A stretch of 42,647 nucleotides of DNA from Merismopedia glauca CCAP 1448/3 (GCF_003003775.1 NZ_PVWJ01000036.1:1-42647), one strand, 5' to 3'. Positions 1 through 8,432 are shown, numbered from the stretch's first letter. Notes: generated by a model not told the origin, from the sequence alone. Numbers and translations are program-made.

Positions 1-3
1 AGC

Positions 4-966
4 TTATTGACTAATCGAGAGGGCACTTTGATAAAGTTGTCTTTGATGGGCAATCTTTCCTTGTCTATCTACCCAAATTAGACTAGCTGCGGTGACGATT
101 CCTGCCTCTAATTCTACTAAAGAAAAGTTGTGTAGCCTAGAACCATCCATTTTGATAATTCTAGGAACACTAGCAGCATTGAGATAAATAGTTCCGGTGG
201 CACCATTGACTAAAGCAGTTCTTTCTATGGGGCGAGTATCGTCTCTGAGCATAGCTGAAGACTGACGCAACTGGTGATGCATATGCCCGAAAGTAACTAA
301 AGGAACTTTTTTCCCGGCCATCATCGTTTTTTCAATTGCTTCAGCTAAATCTGGATCGCCAAAATCTTCGCCTATGGGCTCCCAATCTTTACCGCAAGGA
401 GATTCTGGCTCAGATCCCAAACCTAACGGCCCATTATGACCGATAAAAATGACATTTGAGTACTTTGACGCTAAAGCCGCCGCCACTATTTTCTCGGTTG
501 ATTCCGCAAAACTCTTGACTCCAAACCTTTTTTGATAAAAATCAGGGCACTTCCAAGTGCTACCACCCCAACTAAAAGGTCTTCCTCCAACTACCGTCAA
601 ATTGAGCGCTGGAAAGTCTAGATAAGTATAACCCACATGGCGATCGCCCAACAGATCTAGCTGCTGTTGTACCCAATCTTCTTCCTCTCGGTTGTAAGGA
701 GATCTTTTGAGTCCCCAATCTGTAGCAGAATACCAAGCATCGTGATTTCCTAAAATGGCAGCATAAGGAAGATCGAGATTAGCTATCTCGGCAACTACTT
801 CTACCGCCTCGTTGCCAAAATCTCCGACAAATAAAACTAAATCGACCCCTAGATTGTGAAGCGCCAAAGCATCATCAGCTTCCCACTGATTGTGTACATC
901 TCCAACTACAGCTATTTTGACCCTTCGGTTTCTCTCAGGGTGAACGTGGTGGCGATCGTGTCCCAT
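4..966 (-). CDS. Calcineurin-like metallophosphoesterase (TIGR04168-like)
   Basis: A 320-residue predicted soluble metallophosphoesterase. The metal-binding motifs appear in the expected order: GDVHNQW (residues 22-28), GDFGNE (48-53), GNHDAW (73-78), then GHNGPLG and GHMHH in the second half. The spacing and the GHNGPLG block match the cyanobacterial and plastid family known as TIGR04168, whose physiological substrate is not established. There is no signal peptide or membrane segment, so it probably acts in the cytosol. The ATG at 966 is used; the first 15 residues are His/Arg-rich and poorly conserved in appearance, so a slightly later start is possible. It is separated by 83 bp from the antitoxin-like gene on the same strand and need not be co-transcribed. 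The fold assignment is firm; the reaction is unknown. Confidence 0.85.
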   Translation of the reverse strand: MGHDRHHVHPERNRRVKIAVVGDVHNQWEADDALALHNLGVDLVLFVGDFGNEAVEVVAEIANLDLPYAAILGNHDAWYSATDWGLKRSPYNREEEDWVQQQLDLLGDRHVGYTYLDFPALNLTVVGGRPFSWGGSTWKCPDFYQKRFGVKSFAESTEKIVAAALASKYSNVIFIGHNGPLGLGSEPESPCGKDWEPIGEDFGDPDLAEAIEKTMMAGKKVPLVTFGHMHHQLRQSSAMLRDDTRPIERTALVNGATGTIYLNAASVPRIIKMDGSRLHNFSLVELEAGIVTAASLIWVDRQGKIAHQRQLYQSALSISQ

Positions 967-1049
967 ACTGATATTAGTTTTCTGTATTCCTTACTTTAGG
1001 ATAGCGATGCCAATCGACTTTGCGTTTTAGCGATAGAGCGCGTATCGAG

Positions 1050-1364
1050 TTAAGCATTCGGGGTCAGCTTTTGCGGCATCAAGCGGTAGCCCATAGCCTT
1101 CATAATTGCATTCACGCTGCTGAATTGGGGATTGCCGTTTTCCGATAGGGCTTTCTGCAACCCCTTGCGGCTCAAACCCGAAACTTCGGCAATCTGGCTG
1201 ACACCCTTAACGCGGCTGATTATCCGCAGAGAGGACAGCAGCGCCGCAGCATTGCCGGAATCTGCATATTCATCAAACAGCACGGCGATATAATCGTCAA
1301 TTTCATCGGGGTGCTGGCGGAGGTAGTCTTCCGTCACCTCGCTGAGAGTTCTATAGTTGCTCAT
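1050..1364 (-). CDS. Orphan HigA-like addiction-module antitoxin (TIGR02684-like)
   Basis: A 104-residue DNA-binding antitoxin-like protein. Residues 1-50 carry the block typical of the probable addiction-module antidote family (an LSEVTEDYL start, then DEYADSGNAAAL). Residues 55-95 form a Cro/C1-type helix-turn-helix containing VSQIAEVSGLSRKGLQKAL. In this family the antitoxin normally lies next to a RelE/ParE-fold toxin, but no toxin reading frame or fragment is visible on either side. It lies 27 bp downstream of the STAND ATPase gene on the same strand and could be transcribed with it. Base composition is visibly richer in G+C than the AT-rich ATPase gene, suggesting the two have different origins. 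It could still bind DNA as a solitary regulator. The family call is confident; loss of the toxin is inferred from absence. Confidence 0.8.
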   Translation of the reverse strand: MSNYRTLSEVTEDYLRQHPDEIDDYIAVLFDEYADSGNAAALLSSLRIISRVKGVSQIAEVSGLSRKGLQKALSENGNPQFSSVNAIMKAMGYRLMPQKLTPNA

Positions 1365-1391
1365 CGCTAAGATACCTTTGCCAATAGTTCG

Positions 1392-2768
1392 CTATAGCTG
1401 CCAACTGTTTTTGACATATTCTTTAAACACAGGAGATAAATTAAACAAGTTTTTCTCGTCATTTATTTTTCTGACTAGATAGCGTTGTTGTAGGGACTGT
1501 AAACCATTGATAAAATCGGTTGAGGATAAGTCCAGTTTTTGACTTAAATCTGCTCTAGATATGGGGCGATCGCGCTTGCTAAATTCTTTGACTATTTGTT
1601 GTTCTACTATAGATAATCTCTCGAACAATTGTCTAAAATAATACTGCATATTAGCAGTAATCACTACTTTCGTTTCCATCAACAACTCAGCCACCTTGCC
1701 ATCAAATATATCTTTGGTTAAAGCGGCAATATCTTGTAAATATGCAGGAATGCCTTCATATAGTTGTATTAGTTCCAGCCATCTATCTTCATCTTGTAAA
1801 CCTTTAGTTTTGAGAATTTCAGCATTATCCATTCCCGATAATTCTAAACATTTAACGGGATATAATTCTTGGTCTAAACAGTGTATTTCGGAACATTGTT
1901 CTTGACTGATTAAGATAAAATGACTTTGATGTTCTGATTCTGCGATCGCCTGGAATAGGTTTTGATAGTCTTTATATTGTGTTTGATATTGTCCTGCCAG
2001 TTGACCGCTAACGAAGAGGTTATGAACGTCATCAAGAATAATTAGACATTTTTTTTCAACAATTAAATTTAATAGTTGCCTCAGTTTATCATCTGTACTT
2101 TCTTTAATAGATATATTACAAAAACTCAAGAGATCGTCCAGCAGTAAATTTAAGGATTTCGGAAATTTTAAACTTCTCCAGATGACTATTTCAAATTCGT
2201 GTAGGTTGAGATCGACGAATCTTTTCACTAAAGTGGTTTTGCCGATTCCTCGTAATCCTAATACTGAGATTAAACGGCTATTTTGACTCAGTATCCAATT
2301 AGATAAAGTTTTAATTTCGGTTTCTCGATTATAAAAGCGAATAATTTTAGGAGCTAAGGTTAAATCATAGTTAGATAACTTATTTTTTTGATTATCTTCG
2401 TAACTTTTTTGCTCTTCGTAATTATTTTTTCCTAGTGTTTGGGAGCCAAAGTTAAAATTATGATTGTTATTTTGTTTATTGTTGTTTTGTATAATAATAG
2501 GCAAAGGTGCTAAAAACAATCTTTCAATTATAGAGCAGAAATTTTGTTTATTAATATCTTCTCCTAGCCTTTCCGATAAGACTTGCCATAACTGATAACC
2601 TACATCTCCCACATGGTTTTTACTTACATGGCATTTCTCAGCAATCTGTTTATAAGTTTCTCTTTGCCAAGTTCCCTCAACTACAGCTTTTTGCACATCA
2701 TCTAGTCGCTTTCCAGTCTTTTCATACACTAGATTATCTACAAAATGTAACACTTCGTTCACAGTCAT
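1392..2768 (-). CDS. STAND NTPase with vMAP-type N-terminal domain and NB-ARC-like core
   Basis: A 458-residue signal-transduction ATPase. Residues 1-85 are a helical domain with a helix-turn-helix look (YKQIAEKCHVSKNHVGDVG) of the kind found at the start of cyanobacterial vWA-MoxR-associated (vMAP) STAND proteins. Residues 93-135 are an Asn/Gln-rich, low-complexity linker. The NB-ARC-like core has a Walker A at 171-180 (GLRGIGKTTL), a Walker B at 241-247 (CLIILDD), and a winged-helix region after about 370. STAND proteins normally end in WD40, TPR or LRR repeats that sense a ligand. Here the protein stops just after the winged helix, so it has no obvious sensor or effector. The gene is AT-rich compared with its neighbours. 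It diverges from the unknown gene at 2945. It may have a regulatory or conflict role, but that is inference. Confidence 0.75.
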   Translation of the reverse strand: MTVNEVLHFVDNLVYEKTGKRLDDVQKAVVEGTWQRETYKQIAEKCHVSKNHVGDVGYQLWQVLSERLGEDINKQNFCSIIERLFLAPLPIIIQNNNKQNNNHNFNFGSQTLGKNNYEEQKSYEDNQKNKLSNYDLTLAPKIIRFYNRETEIKTLSNWILSQNSRLISVLGLRGIGKTTLVKRFVDLNLHEFEIVIWRSLKFPKSLNLLLDDLLSFCNISIKESTDDKLRQLLNLIVEKKCLIILDDVHNLFVSGQLAGQYQTQYKDYQNLFQAIAESEHQSHFILISQEQCSEIHCLDQELYPVKCLELSGMDNAEILKTKGLQDEDRWLELIQLYEGIPAYLQDIAALTKDIFDGKVAELLMETKVVITANMQYYFRQLFERLSIVEQQIVKEFSKRDRPISRADLSQKLDLSSTDFINGLQSLQQRYLVRKINDEKNLFNLSPVFKEYVKNSWQL

Positions 2769-2944
2769 GGAAACTATACGGCGCAGAGATTTTATCCATT
2801 ATAGCCCAACCTAATCCGATCTTTTCCGTTGTTATCTTAAAATTTCGTGATAAAAATCCCGTTTAAATCAGGTAATTAAAAGCCATTAGCTCTTCTGAAC
2901 TTTTTGTAACAATGGGATTTAGTTAGGTCAACATAATTAAAAAC
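2769..2944. promoter_or_regulatory. Divergent intergenic region between STAND ATPase and unknown gene
   Basis: These 176 bp must hold the promoters for both the leftward ATPase gene and the rightward unknown gene. The stretch is AT-rich. No convincing Shine-Dalgarno sequence or -35/-10 pair stands out, and there is no clear operator palindrome. Confidence 0.4.
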
Positions 2945-3778
2945 ATGAATGACAACGACATCTCGGTTTTAGTTACTCAAGCCTTAGCTAGTCGCACTAT
3001 TTACGGTACAAATCCACTTCTGTCTTCTGGGAAAGGATTACTTTCCCAAGAACTATATTTTCCTACTCTTGATGAGGAATCTTTAATTCAAGATGCTATT
3101 AAAGAATACCAAAAGTATGTAGAGCAACAACGCCAAGAATATCAAGAATACCAGCGTCAACAACGTGATTTTAGGTTAGGCATTAAAATAGCAACTTCCA
3201 TAGTGGGATTAGTATTTGGTATCTCTCATAGTTTTGATGATAGTGGCATTGATTGGAGTGATGGACTAGATCAAAGTGAATTTTCTAAGTTTGCTCATGA
3301 TGTTGGAGGTGGTGCTGCATTAGGTTTGGTGGGAGGGAGAATCTCAACAAACATAATGGAAATCCTTGATACTACAACACTTCAAGAGTCAGGTTTAGAT
3401 TTAGATAAACTAGGTTTAGGTTGGATTGGAAAAGATCCGCAATCGTATTTGTATAGTATCAGAAGTCATCGAGGTCACGCAGTTCGCCGAGTATTATTAA
3501 TAGTGCCACATCCCGAAACTAATGAACCTTGCATTGCATTTGCCGTTCAATTTCCTGATGGATATGTAGCATACCTAACTTTTCTCAATCAAATGAATCT
3601 ATTTGGTATGTCAGGTGTTGGATTGCAATTAACAATGGATAGTTTACGTCAAACTCACCTAGGAGATTTACCTGTTGATGATGGCAGAAAAGTACCAGTT
3701 CAATTCTGGGAAGATAGCTGTCAAGAGCAATATACAATTGCTATTCCCTACACTAAACCGCATCATTCCATTTACTAA
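2945..3778 (+). CDS. Unknown protein with coiled coil and one hydrophobic segment
   Basis: I do not recognise this 277-residue protein. Residues 45-78 are rich in Gln, Glu and Tyr (repeats of the EYQxYxxQQR type) and should form a coiled coil. Residues 80-98 (GIKIATSIVGLVFGI) are hydrophobic and could enter a membrane. A Gly/Ala-rich patch follows (HDVGGGAALGLVGG). The C-terminal half, from about 150, looks like a folded domain with alternating hydrophobic strands (VRRVLLIVPH, CIAFAVQF, YVAYLTFL). There is no signal peptide and no catalytic motif I can name. The ATG at 2945 is the only sensible start. It is followed after 35 bp by a small membrane protein on the same strand, so the two may form a unit. 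Confidence 0.6.
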   Translation: MNDNDISVLVTQALASRTIYGTNPLLSSGKGLLSQELYFPTLDEESLIQDAIKEYQKYVEQQRQEYQEYQRQQRDFRLGIKIATSIVGLVFGISHSFDDSGIDWSDGLDQSEFSKFAHDVGGGAALGLVGGRISTNIMEILDTTTLQESGLDLDKLGLGWIGKDPQSYLYSIRSHRGHAVRRVLLIVPHPETNEPCIAFAVQFPDGYVAYLTFLNQMNLFGMSGVGLQLTMDSLRQTHLGDLPVDDGRKVPVQFWEDSCQEQYTIAIPYTKPHHSIY

Positions 3779-3813
3779 CTCAATCAATCTCAATAATCAA
3801 ACATTATAAATCC

Positions 3814-4038
3814 ATGAATAGAAATCTATCAAACCAAACCCATTCTGACATCATTCAAGATTCTCGCTGGGAAACTTTCAAACGCAATTCTCAACGCCGA
3901 ACTATTATTATTGGTGGATGTACAATTCTCCTGTTAGGGATATCTGTTATCTTAGGTCAGCTTTGGTTATTTCCTGTAGCAATGGGAATACTATGGCTTG
4001 TCGTGATGTATTGGAAAGTTTGGAGTAAGAGAAATTGA
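3814..4038 (+). CDS. Small two-helix membrane protein, unknown
   Basis: A 74-residue protein with a polar N-terminus of about 30 residues (NQTHSDIIQDSRWETFKR) followed by two closely spaced hydrophobic helices (roughly 30-48 and 50-67) and a basic end (KVWSKRN). This predicts a small inner-membrane hairpin with both ends in the cytoplasm. No family is recognised. It lies 35 bp after the unknown coiled-coil gene, and co-transcription is likely. The 110 bp that follow hold two HIP1-type sites and no further gene. Confidence 0.55.
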   Translation: MNRNLSNQTHSDIIQDSRWETFKRNSQRRTIIIGGCTILLLGISVILGQLWLFPVAMGILWLVVMYWKVWSKRN

Positions 4039-4148
4039 TTGGTGAGTTGCGATCGCTATTTCTGTAAGGCGTATAAAATAAGATAAATGCACCTTCTTTA
4101 TGCTAAAGATGTGGCGATCGCACTTAGACAAAAACAAAAGTTAGAGGT

Positions 4149-5498
4149 TTAAACGTGATAAATTGGTAGCAGCACCTTAAAACTAGAACCCAAACCTACC
4201 TTACTAGTCACAGAGATCGAACCTCCGCAACCTTGCAGAAGATTTTGGACTATAGCCAAGCCAATTCCCGCACCAGTATTTTCTTCTCCACCAGTAGTTT
4301 TAGTGCGGTAAAACCAATCGAAGATTTTGGGTAAGTCATTAGTAGAAATGCTAATTCCCGTATCGCGGACTTCTAATTCGACAAATTGGTCTTTTTCTGT
4401 GGCTACAACTGAGACTCTTCCGCCTGGGCGAGTGAATTTGATGCTATTGTGCAATAAGTGAATTACGATTTGTTTGAGCCAAGGTTCAAAACCAGAAATT
4501 GCTGGGAGTTTTTCAGGAACTGTGTAGCCTAGCTGAATCCCTTTTTCTTGAGCTAGGGGTTGATAAGTGCTAACTACTACCGGAATGATGTCGCTGAGCT
4601 TCAAGGGTTGAGGGGATGCTTGTTCTGTGGCTTGTTGTAGCTGTAAAAATTCTAAAAGACCCGTAACTAAAGAAGTTTGGCGATCGCATTGCACGTCTAG
4701 CATTTGCACGTATCGCTGACGCTGTGGTGGTTTGAGGCTTTCTGCTCCTACCAGTTTCAGCGCTGTTTTCATGGTAGTTAGTGGTGTGCGTAGCTCTTCT
4801 AATAGCTGATTGATTAAGGTAGCTGTGGGAATAAAACCTGTAAATGCAGGGAGTGACTCTTCTGGAGCTACAATTTTAGGACTAGCTTGTCTAGCTTCAT
4901 CTTGTTTATACAGTACTTGCAACAACATTTGAGTCACAATACTAGTTTGACTAGACGAAGAAGCATTCTCTATAGATTCTAAAATATCTAGGTCTGGTGC
5001 AATTGGTAGTGCTTCTTTTAAGGCAGAGCAAATTTTTGATAAAGTCTCAGGATCGGAGGTAATAATAGTTGATAACTGCGCTCTTTTGTGAGTATTTTCC
5101 CCAGAAGTAGAAATTCGTTGAGCAATAACTGCTAGATTGAACCCTGCTGCTAAAATTATGATAAAGTATTCCCCTCTCCACAGGTTAGGTCGATCTAAAG
5201 CTACTGGAAGTATTACCCCATCAGGACTCTGACTATTCGTTAGGTTTTGCCAAACAGCAGGATCGTACAGACAACAGTATATTTTATGATAGCAACCCGC
5301 TTGGCGATGATATCGCTCGATTTCTCCTTGCCAAACCTCTCCTGTAGGTAATTTGAGCCAAAAGCTAGCTGATTTATGTTGGGCGATCGCTACATCAATT
5401 AAACTGCTCAACAAAAACTTGAAAGCTACTAGACTGATAGTAATCGGTTCAGAGTTCTTCTGACTATCTTTGGCGATTTGGTACAGAGATGCGTCCAT
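4149..5498 (-). CDS. Histidine-kinase-like protein lacking the phospho-accepting His
   Basis: A 449-residue two-component-type sensor. Residues 1-200 form an N-terminal sensory region without membrane helices, somewhat like the DICT domain (ERYHRQAGCYHKIYCCLYDP). Residues 231-295 are a HisKA-like dimerisation domain. Its H-box reads QLLEELRTPLTT, with Glu234 where the phosphorylated His of HELRTPL is expected. The ATPase domain is complete: N-box at 348-356 (LLHNSIKFT), G1 box DTGIS (379-383), F-box IFDWFYR and a G2 box with GAGIGLAIV. It can probably bind ATP but should not autophosphorylate in the usual way. The ATG at 5498 is preferred because the 26 codons upstream run through a heptanucleotide repeat. 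No response regulator is adjacent. It is 109 bp downstream of murE. Confidence 0.8.
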   Translation of the reverse strand: MDASLYQIAKDSQKNSEPITISLVAFKFLLSSLIDVAIAQHKSASFWLKLPTGEVWQGEIERYHRQAGCYHKIYCCLYDPAVWQNLTNSQSPDGVILPVALDRPNLWRGEYFIIILAAGFNLAVIAQRISTSGENTHKRAQLSTIITSDPETLSKICSALKEALPIAPDLDILESIENASSSSQTSIVTQMLLQVLYKQDEARQASPKIVAPEESLPAFTGFIPTATLINQLLEELRTPLTTMKTALKLVGAESLKPPQRQRYVQMLDVQCDRQTSLVTGLLEFLQLQQATEQASPQPLKLSDIIPVVVSTYQPLAQEKGIQLGYTVPEKLPAISGFEPWLKQIVIHLLHNSIKFTRPGGRVSVVATEKDQFVELEVRDTGISISTNDLPKIFDWFYRTKTTGGEENTGAGIGLAIVQNLLQGCGGSISVTSKVGLGSSFKVLLPIYHV

Positions 5499-5505
5499 GT
5501 TTGCA

Positions 5506-5540
5506 GGATTGGGGATTGAGGATTGGGGATTGAGGATTGG
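5506..5540. repeat. Heptanucleotide STRR, GGATTGR x5
   Basis: Five tandem 7-bp units alternate GGATTGG and GGATTGA just upstream of the preferred kinase start. It has the 7-bp period of cyanobacterial short tandemly repeated repetitive sequences. It lies in the murE-kinase gap and argues against the longer kinase start. Confidence 0.85.
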
Positions 5541-5607
5541 GGGAGAAGTGGTTAGTGCTTGTTTCTCTACACCCAACCCTCACTAATTTAACCTTGATTT
5601 CGCCAGT

Positions 5608-7110
5608 TTATTGGCTTTTTACCCATAATGCCAAAGCTTTTTTAGCTTCTTCTCGATCGTCAAAGTGGATTTTTTCGGTGCCAAGAATTTGATAATCTTC
5701 GTGACCTTTTCCCGCAATTAGGACTCCATCTCCTGGTTTAGCCCCTAAAATGGCAGTTTCTATGGCACTTGAGCGATCGCTCGTCACTATTGGCTGGATC
5801 GATTGGGGAATTCCTGCCAAAATATCTTGAATAATAGTATTAGGTTCCTCAGTTCGAGGATTATCAGAAGTTACTACCACTACATCTGCTAATCTCGCGG
5901 CAATTTCTCCCATTTTAGGACGTTTGGTGCGATCGCGATCGCCTCCGCAACCAAAAACGCAGATCATTTTCCCTGGAATAAATGGTCTAGCCGCTTTGAG
6001 CAAATTCTCCAAACTATCTGGAGTATGTGCATAATCGACAAATACCCCAATTTTTTGCCCAGGTTCAATCTGTACCTTTTCCATTCTGCCAGGTACTCCA
6101 GCAAAATCTGGTAAAGTTTGAGCAATGATGGATAAATCTACTCCCAGGTGCAGTAAAGTTCCCACTGCGGCTAGTAAATTAGCCAGATTATATTCACCTA
6201 CCAAAGGAGAAGTAAAGGTAATCTCTCCTTGAGGTGTATGTAAAGTTCCGCTTGCGCCTGTAGGAGAAAAGGTAAGATCGCTAGCATATAGATCTGCTTG
6301 CGGATTAGAGACGCTATAACTCCACGATCGCTCTACACCTAATTGCTCTAAAAGCTTCTGTCCGTAGGTATCGTCTAAGTTAATAATAGCTCGTCCAGTG
6401 AGATACTCAGGACTGAATAATTTTGCCTTAGCTGCAAAATAGCTGTCCATATCCTGGTGATAGTCCAAATGATCTTGCGTGAGGTTGGTAAACACCGCTA
6501 CCTCAAATGGACATTGTAAGACTCTCCCTTGATCCAAAGCATGAGAACTAACTTCCATCACCGCCACTTGGCTACCTGCGGCTACAGCTTGAGCTAGTTG
6601 GTGCTGTAAGTCTACCGCAAAAGGAGTCGTGTGAGAGGCAACTTGTTCGTAATTTGACCAACGAGCGTATAAAGTACCGAGTAATGCCGTCGAAATCTGA
6701 GCTTGATGCAGGAAATATTCAATTAAATGGGTCGTTGTAGTTTTCCCATTTGTTCCCGTCACCCCAACACATTTTAACTGACGGGCTGGATATGACCAAA
6801 AAGCTGCTGATATAGCCGCACAAGTTGATATCATGTCATCAGTAACGATGACGGCTGGATTTGCGCCTGGTTCTAACTTGGTTTTCGCCGCAGCCTCTTG
6901 GGAAATAATAGCTGCTAATGCCCCTTTAGCGATCGCACTATGCCAAAACTCTCCCCCATCTACTCTAGTACCTGGCATCCCGATAAATACATCCCCAACT
7001 TCGCAAGCATGGGAGTTAGTTTTCAACCCCTTTACCTCTTCATTCCCAGCCTCAATATTAGTTAACTCTGATGAGTTTGATAAGACTTGTAATAGCTCGC
7101 GCAAATTCAT
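5608..7110 (-). CDS. murE: UDP-N-acetylmuramoyl-L-alanyl-D-glutamate--2,6-diaminopimelate ligase
   Basis: A cytosolic Mur ligase of 500 residues that adds meso-diaminopimelate to UDP-MurNAc-L-Ala-D-Glu in peptidoglycan synthesis. The N-terminal domain binds the UDP moiety. The central ATPase has the P-loop TGTNGKTTTT (118-127), followed by EVSSHAL and a TNLTQDHLDYH block that matches the family. The C-terminal domain carries DNPRTEEP, the signature that selects diaminopimelate rather than lysine. The length is normal for the family. A TTG lies one codon upstream, but the ATG at 7110 is the better start. The gene stands alone, away from a dcw cluster, as is usual in cyanobacteria. The glutaredoxin gene precedes it on the same strand by 82 bp. 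Confidence 0.97.
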   Translation of the reverse strand: MNLRELLQVLSNSSELTNIEAGNEEVKGLKTNSHACEVGDVFIGMPGTRVDGGEFWHSAIAKGALAAIISQEAAAKTKLEPGANPAVIVTDDMISTCAAISAAFWSYPARQLKCVGVTGTNGKTTTTHLIEYFLHQAQISTALLGTLYARWSNYEQVASHTTPFAVDLQHQLAQAVAAGSQVAVMEVSSHALDQGRVLQCPFEVAVFTNLTQDHLDYHQDMDSYFAAKAKLFSPEYLTGRAIINLDDTYGQKLLEQLGVERSWSYSVSNPQADLYASDLTFSPTGASGTLHTPQGEITFTSPLVGEYNLANLLAAVGTLLHLGVDLSIIAQTLPDFAGVPGRMEKVQIEPGQKIGVFVDYAHTPDSLENLLKAARPFIPGKMICVFGCGGDRDRTKRPKMGEIAARLADVVVVTSDNPRTEEPNTIIQDILAGIPQSIQPIVTSDRSSAIETAILGAKPGDGVLIAGKGHEDYQILGTEKIHFDDREEAKKALALWVKSQ

Positions 7111-7192
7111 CAAATTCAGTCCTCTTTTCTTAAATATGAGCTTTAAACAGCCAAAATCAAGACAAAAACTAGCCAGCTTATTTTAATAAACA

Positions 7193-7450
7193 TCAGGGAT
7201 TTAGTTGTTTTAACATTTTTTCCAACTGAGAAATGGGAGCGCGAGGAGAAAGACGGGGTAACAAAGTTTCTCCGTTTTCATGCTTAAAGTATAGAACCGG
7301 AACTTCATATTGATAAGCTTGCCACCAATCTGGATGAGTTGTAATATCTCGGATTTCTATTTGTAAATCTAGGTTGTGAATTTCTTGCAATTTCAACAGC
7401 AATCCTTCGCACAAATGACATCCCGGCTTGCTATAAAGAATTAATTCCAT
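7193..7450 (-). CDS. Glutaredoxin-family thiol-disulfide protein
   Basis: An 85-residue thioredoxin-fold protein. It begins with a beta strand (MELILYSKPG) that leads into the redox motif CHLC (Cys11 and Cys14). The cis-proline loop is in the VPVLYF segment. The size and the opening YSKPGCHLC match the short glutaredoxin-like family often labelled DUF836. It has no signal peptide, so it should act in the cytosol. Its partner is unknown. It lies upstream of murE on the same strand with an 82-bp gap and diverges from the Uma2 gene to its right. Confidence 0.88.
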   Translation of the reverse strand: MELILYSKPGCHLCEGLLLKLQEIHNLDLQIEIRDITTHPDWWQAYQYEVPVLYFKHENGETLLPRLSPRAPISQLEKMLKQLNP

Positions 7451-7597
7451 AATGAGTCAATCAGAAAACTGGAATAATACTCAACTTATACCAGAAGTTT
7501 ATGAGATGGTAGAGATTGAGCGATCGCCTGTGGTCATCTACAGTAAAAATATACTAACTATCTTCCTTGAACTTGGTGAGTTTTGAGAAACACCATC

Positions 7598-8296
7598 ATG
7601 TTAAATTACGACTTACGCAGCTATTTACCCTCAGCCGAAGAACTACCAGATTCTGACGACACCCCAGTGGATAACGAACTTCAAGAACTAATACCAGGGT
7701 TATTGAAAGCGATACTATTAATCCTGTGGTCTGAACGGATGGACTGGTTTTTTGGGATTGATATGGGTGTGTACTACGATCCAGATAAACCTGCGATCGT
7801 TCCAGATGCTTTTTTAAGTTTAGGCGTAGAGAGGGTTTATGATGAACAGTTGCGCCCCAGTTATGTGCTGTGGGAAGAACATATAGTTCCTCAGCTTGTA
7901 TTAGAAGTAGTTTCTCAAACCTACAGAAAGGAATATACCACCAAATTAGAACAATACGAGGCTTTAGGCGTACTATACTATGTTATTTATTCTTCCCATC
8001 GTCGTCGCAAACCTCGTTTGGAAGTCCATAAACTAGTCAACGGTAAATACGAACTACAATCGGGAAACCCCGTTTGGTTACCAGAAATCGGTTTAGGAAT
8101 TGGTTGCGAACGAGGGAATTACTCTGGAGTAATGCGAGAATGGCTGTATTGGTACGATGAAGAAGGTAAGCGTTATCCTACTCCCAAAGAACAAATTCAG
8201 CAGCAGGTACAACAGGTACAGCACGAAGCTCAACGAGCCGAAAAACTAGCCCAAAAATTGCGAGAATTGGGCATAGATCCAGATAGTTTGATTTAA
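7598..8296 (+). CDS. Uma2-family (DUF820) PD-(D/E)XK nuclease-like protein, copy 1
   Basis: A 232-residue member of the Uma2 family, a restriction-endonuclease-like fold greatly expanded in cyanobacteria, with unproven function. The usual catalytic pattern is visible: IVPDAF with the first Asp, LVLEVVSQT with the Glu, and KLEQYEALGVLYYVIY with the Lys/Tyr helix. The C-terminus (after about 195) is a Gln/Glu-rich coiled coil (QIQQQVQQVQHEAQRAEKL). The start is the ATG at 7598; a TTG five codons upstream is less likely. A close paralogue lies at 23428-24126 in this window, and large stretches can be aligned by eye without gaps. It is monocistronic and followed by a cluster of palindromic repeats. 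Confidence 0.88.
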   Translation: MLNYDLRSYLPSAEELPDSDDTPVDNELQELIPGLLKAILLILWSERMDWFFGIDMGVYYDPDKPAIVPDAFLSLGVERVYDEQLRPSYVLWEEHIVPQLVLEVVSQTYRKEYTTKLEQYEALGVLYYVIYSSHRRRKPRLEVHKLVNGKYELQSGNPVWLPEIGLGIGCERGNYSGVMREWLYWYDEEGKRYPTPKEQIQQQVQQVQHEAQRAEKLAQKLRELGIDPDSLI

Positions 8297-8314
8297 TAGT
8301 CAAAGCTTTGCTTC

Positions 8315-8364
8315 GCCGTGAACTCAAGTTCACGGCTCATAGCCAAAGTCCTCTGAAGAGGACT
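8315..8364. repeat. Double-hairpin palindromic repeat, orientation 1
   Basis: Two perfect palindromes are separated by a 10-bp spacer. The first (8315-8336) has 10-bp arms GCCGTGAACT/AGTTCACGGC around CA. The second (8347-8364) has 8-bp arms AGTCCTCT/AGAGGACT around GA. The spacer contains ATAGC. The arrangement is the mirror image of the pair at 8481-8530, so both appear to be copies of one element in opposite orientation. Confidence 0.8.
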
Positions 8365-8404
8365 GATACCAAATCACTAAATACTTGCTACGTATGAATT
8401 CTCT

Positions 8405-8432
8405 GTAGGGGCGCAAAGCTTTGCGCCCCTAC
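8405..8432. repeat. Perfect 28-bp palindrome, GTAGGGGCGCAA family
   Basis: A perfect palindrome with 14-bp arms starting GTAGGGGCGCAAAG. Closely related palindromes occur at 19545-19572 and 33101-33130. It sits between the two double-hairpin elements. Ends beginning with GTAG recall REP-type repeats, but no REP-associated transposase gene is present in the window. Confidence 0.85.

Noticed and set aside
4088-4144. A short open frame of about 18 codons after the small membrane protein.
   Set aside because: Too short, contains a HIP1 site, and has no recognisable match.
5499-5576. A longer start for the histidine-kinase-like protein.
   Set aside because: The extra 26 codons translate the GGATTGR tandem repeat.
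7452-7586. A 44-codon open frame between the glutaredoxin and Uma2 genes (start MSQSENWNNTQLIPEV).
   Set aside because: No ribosome site, no family resemblance, and it ends within the start region of the Uma2 gene. Probably chance.
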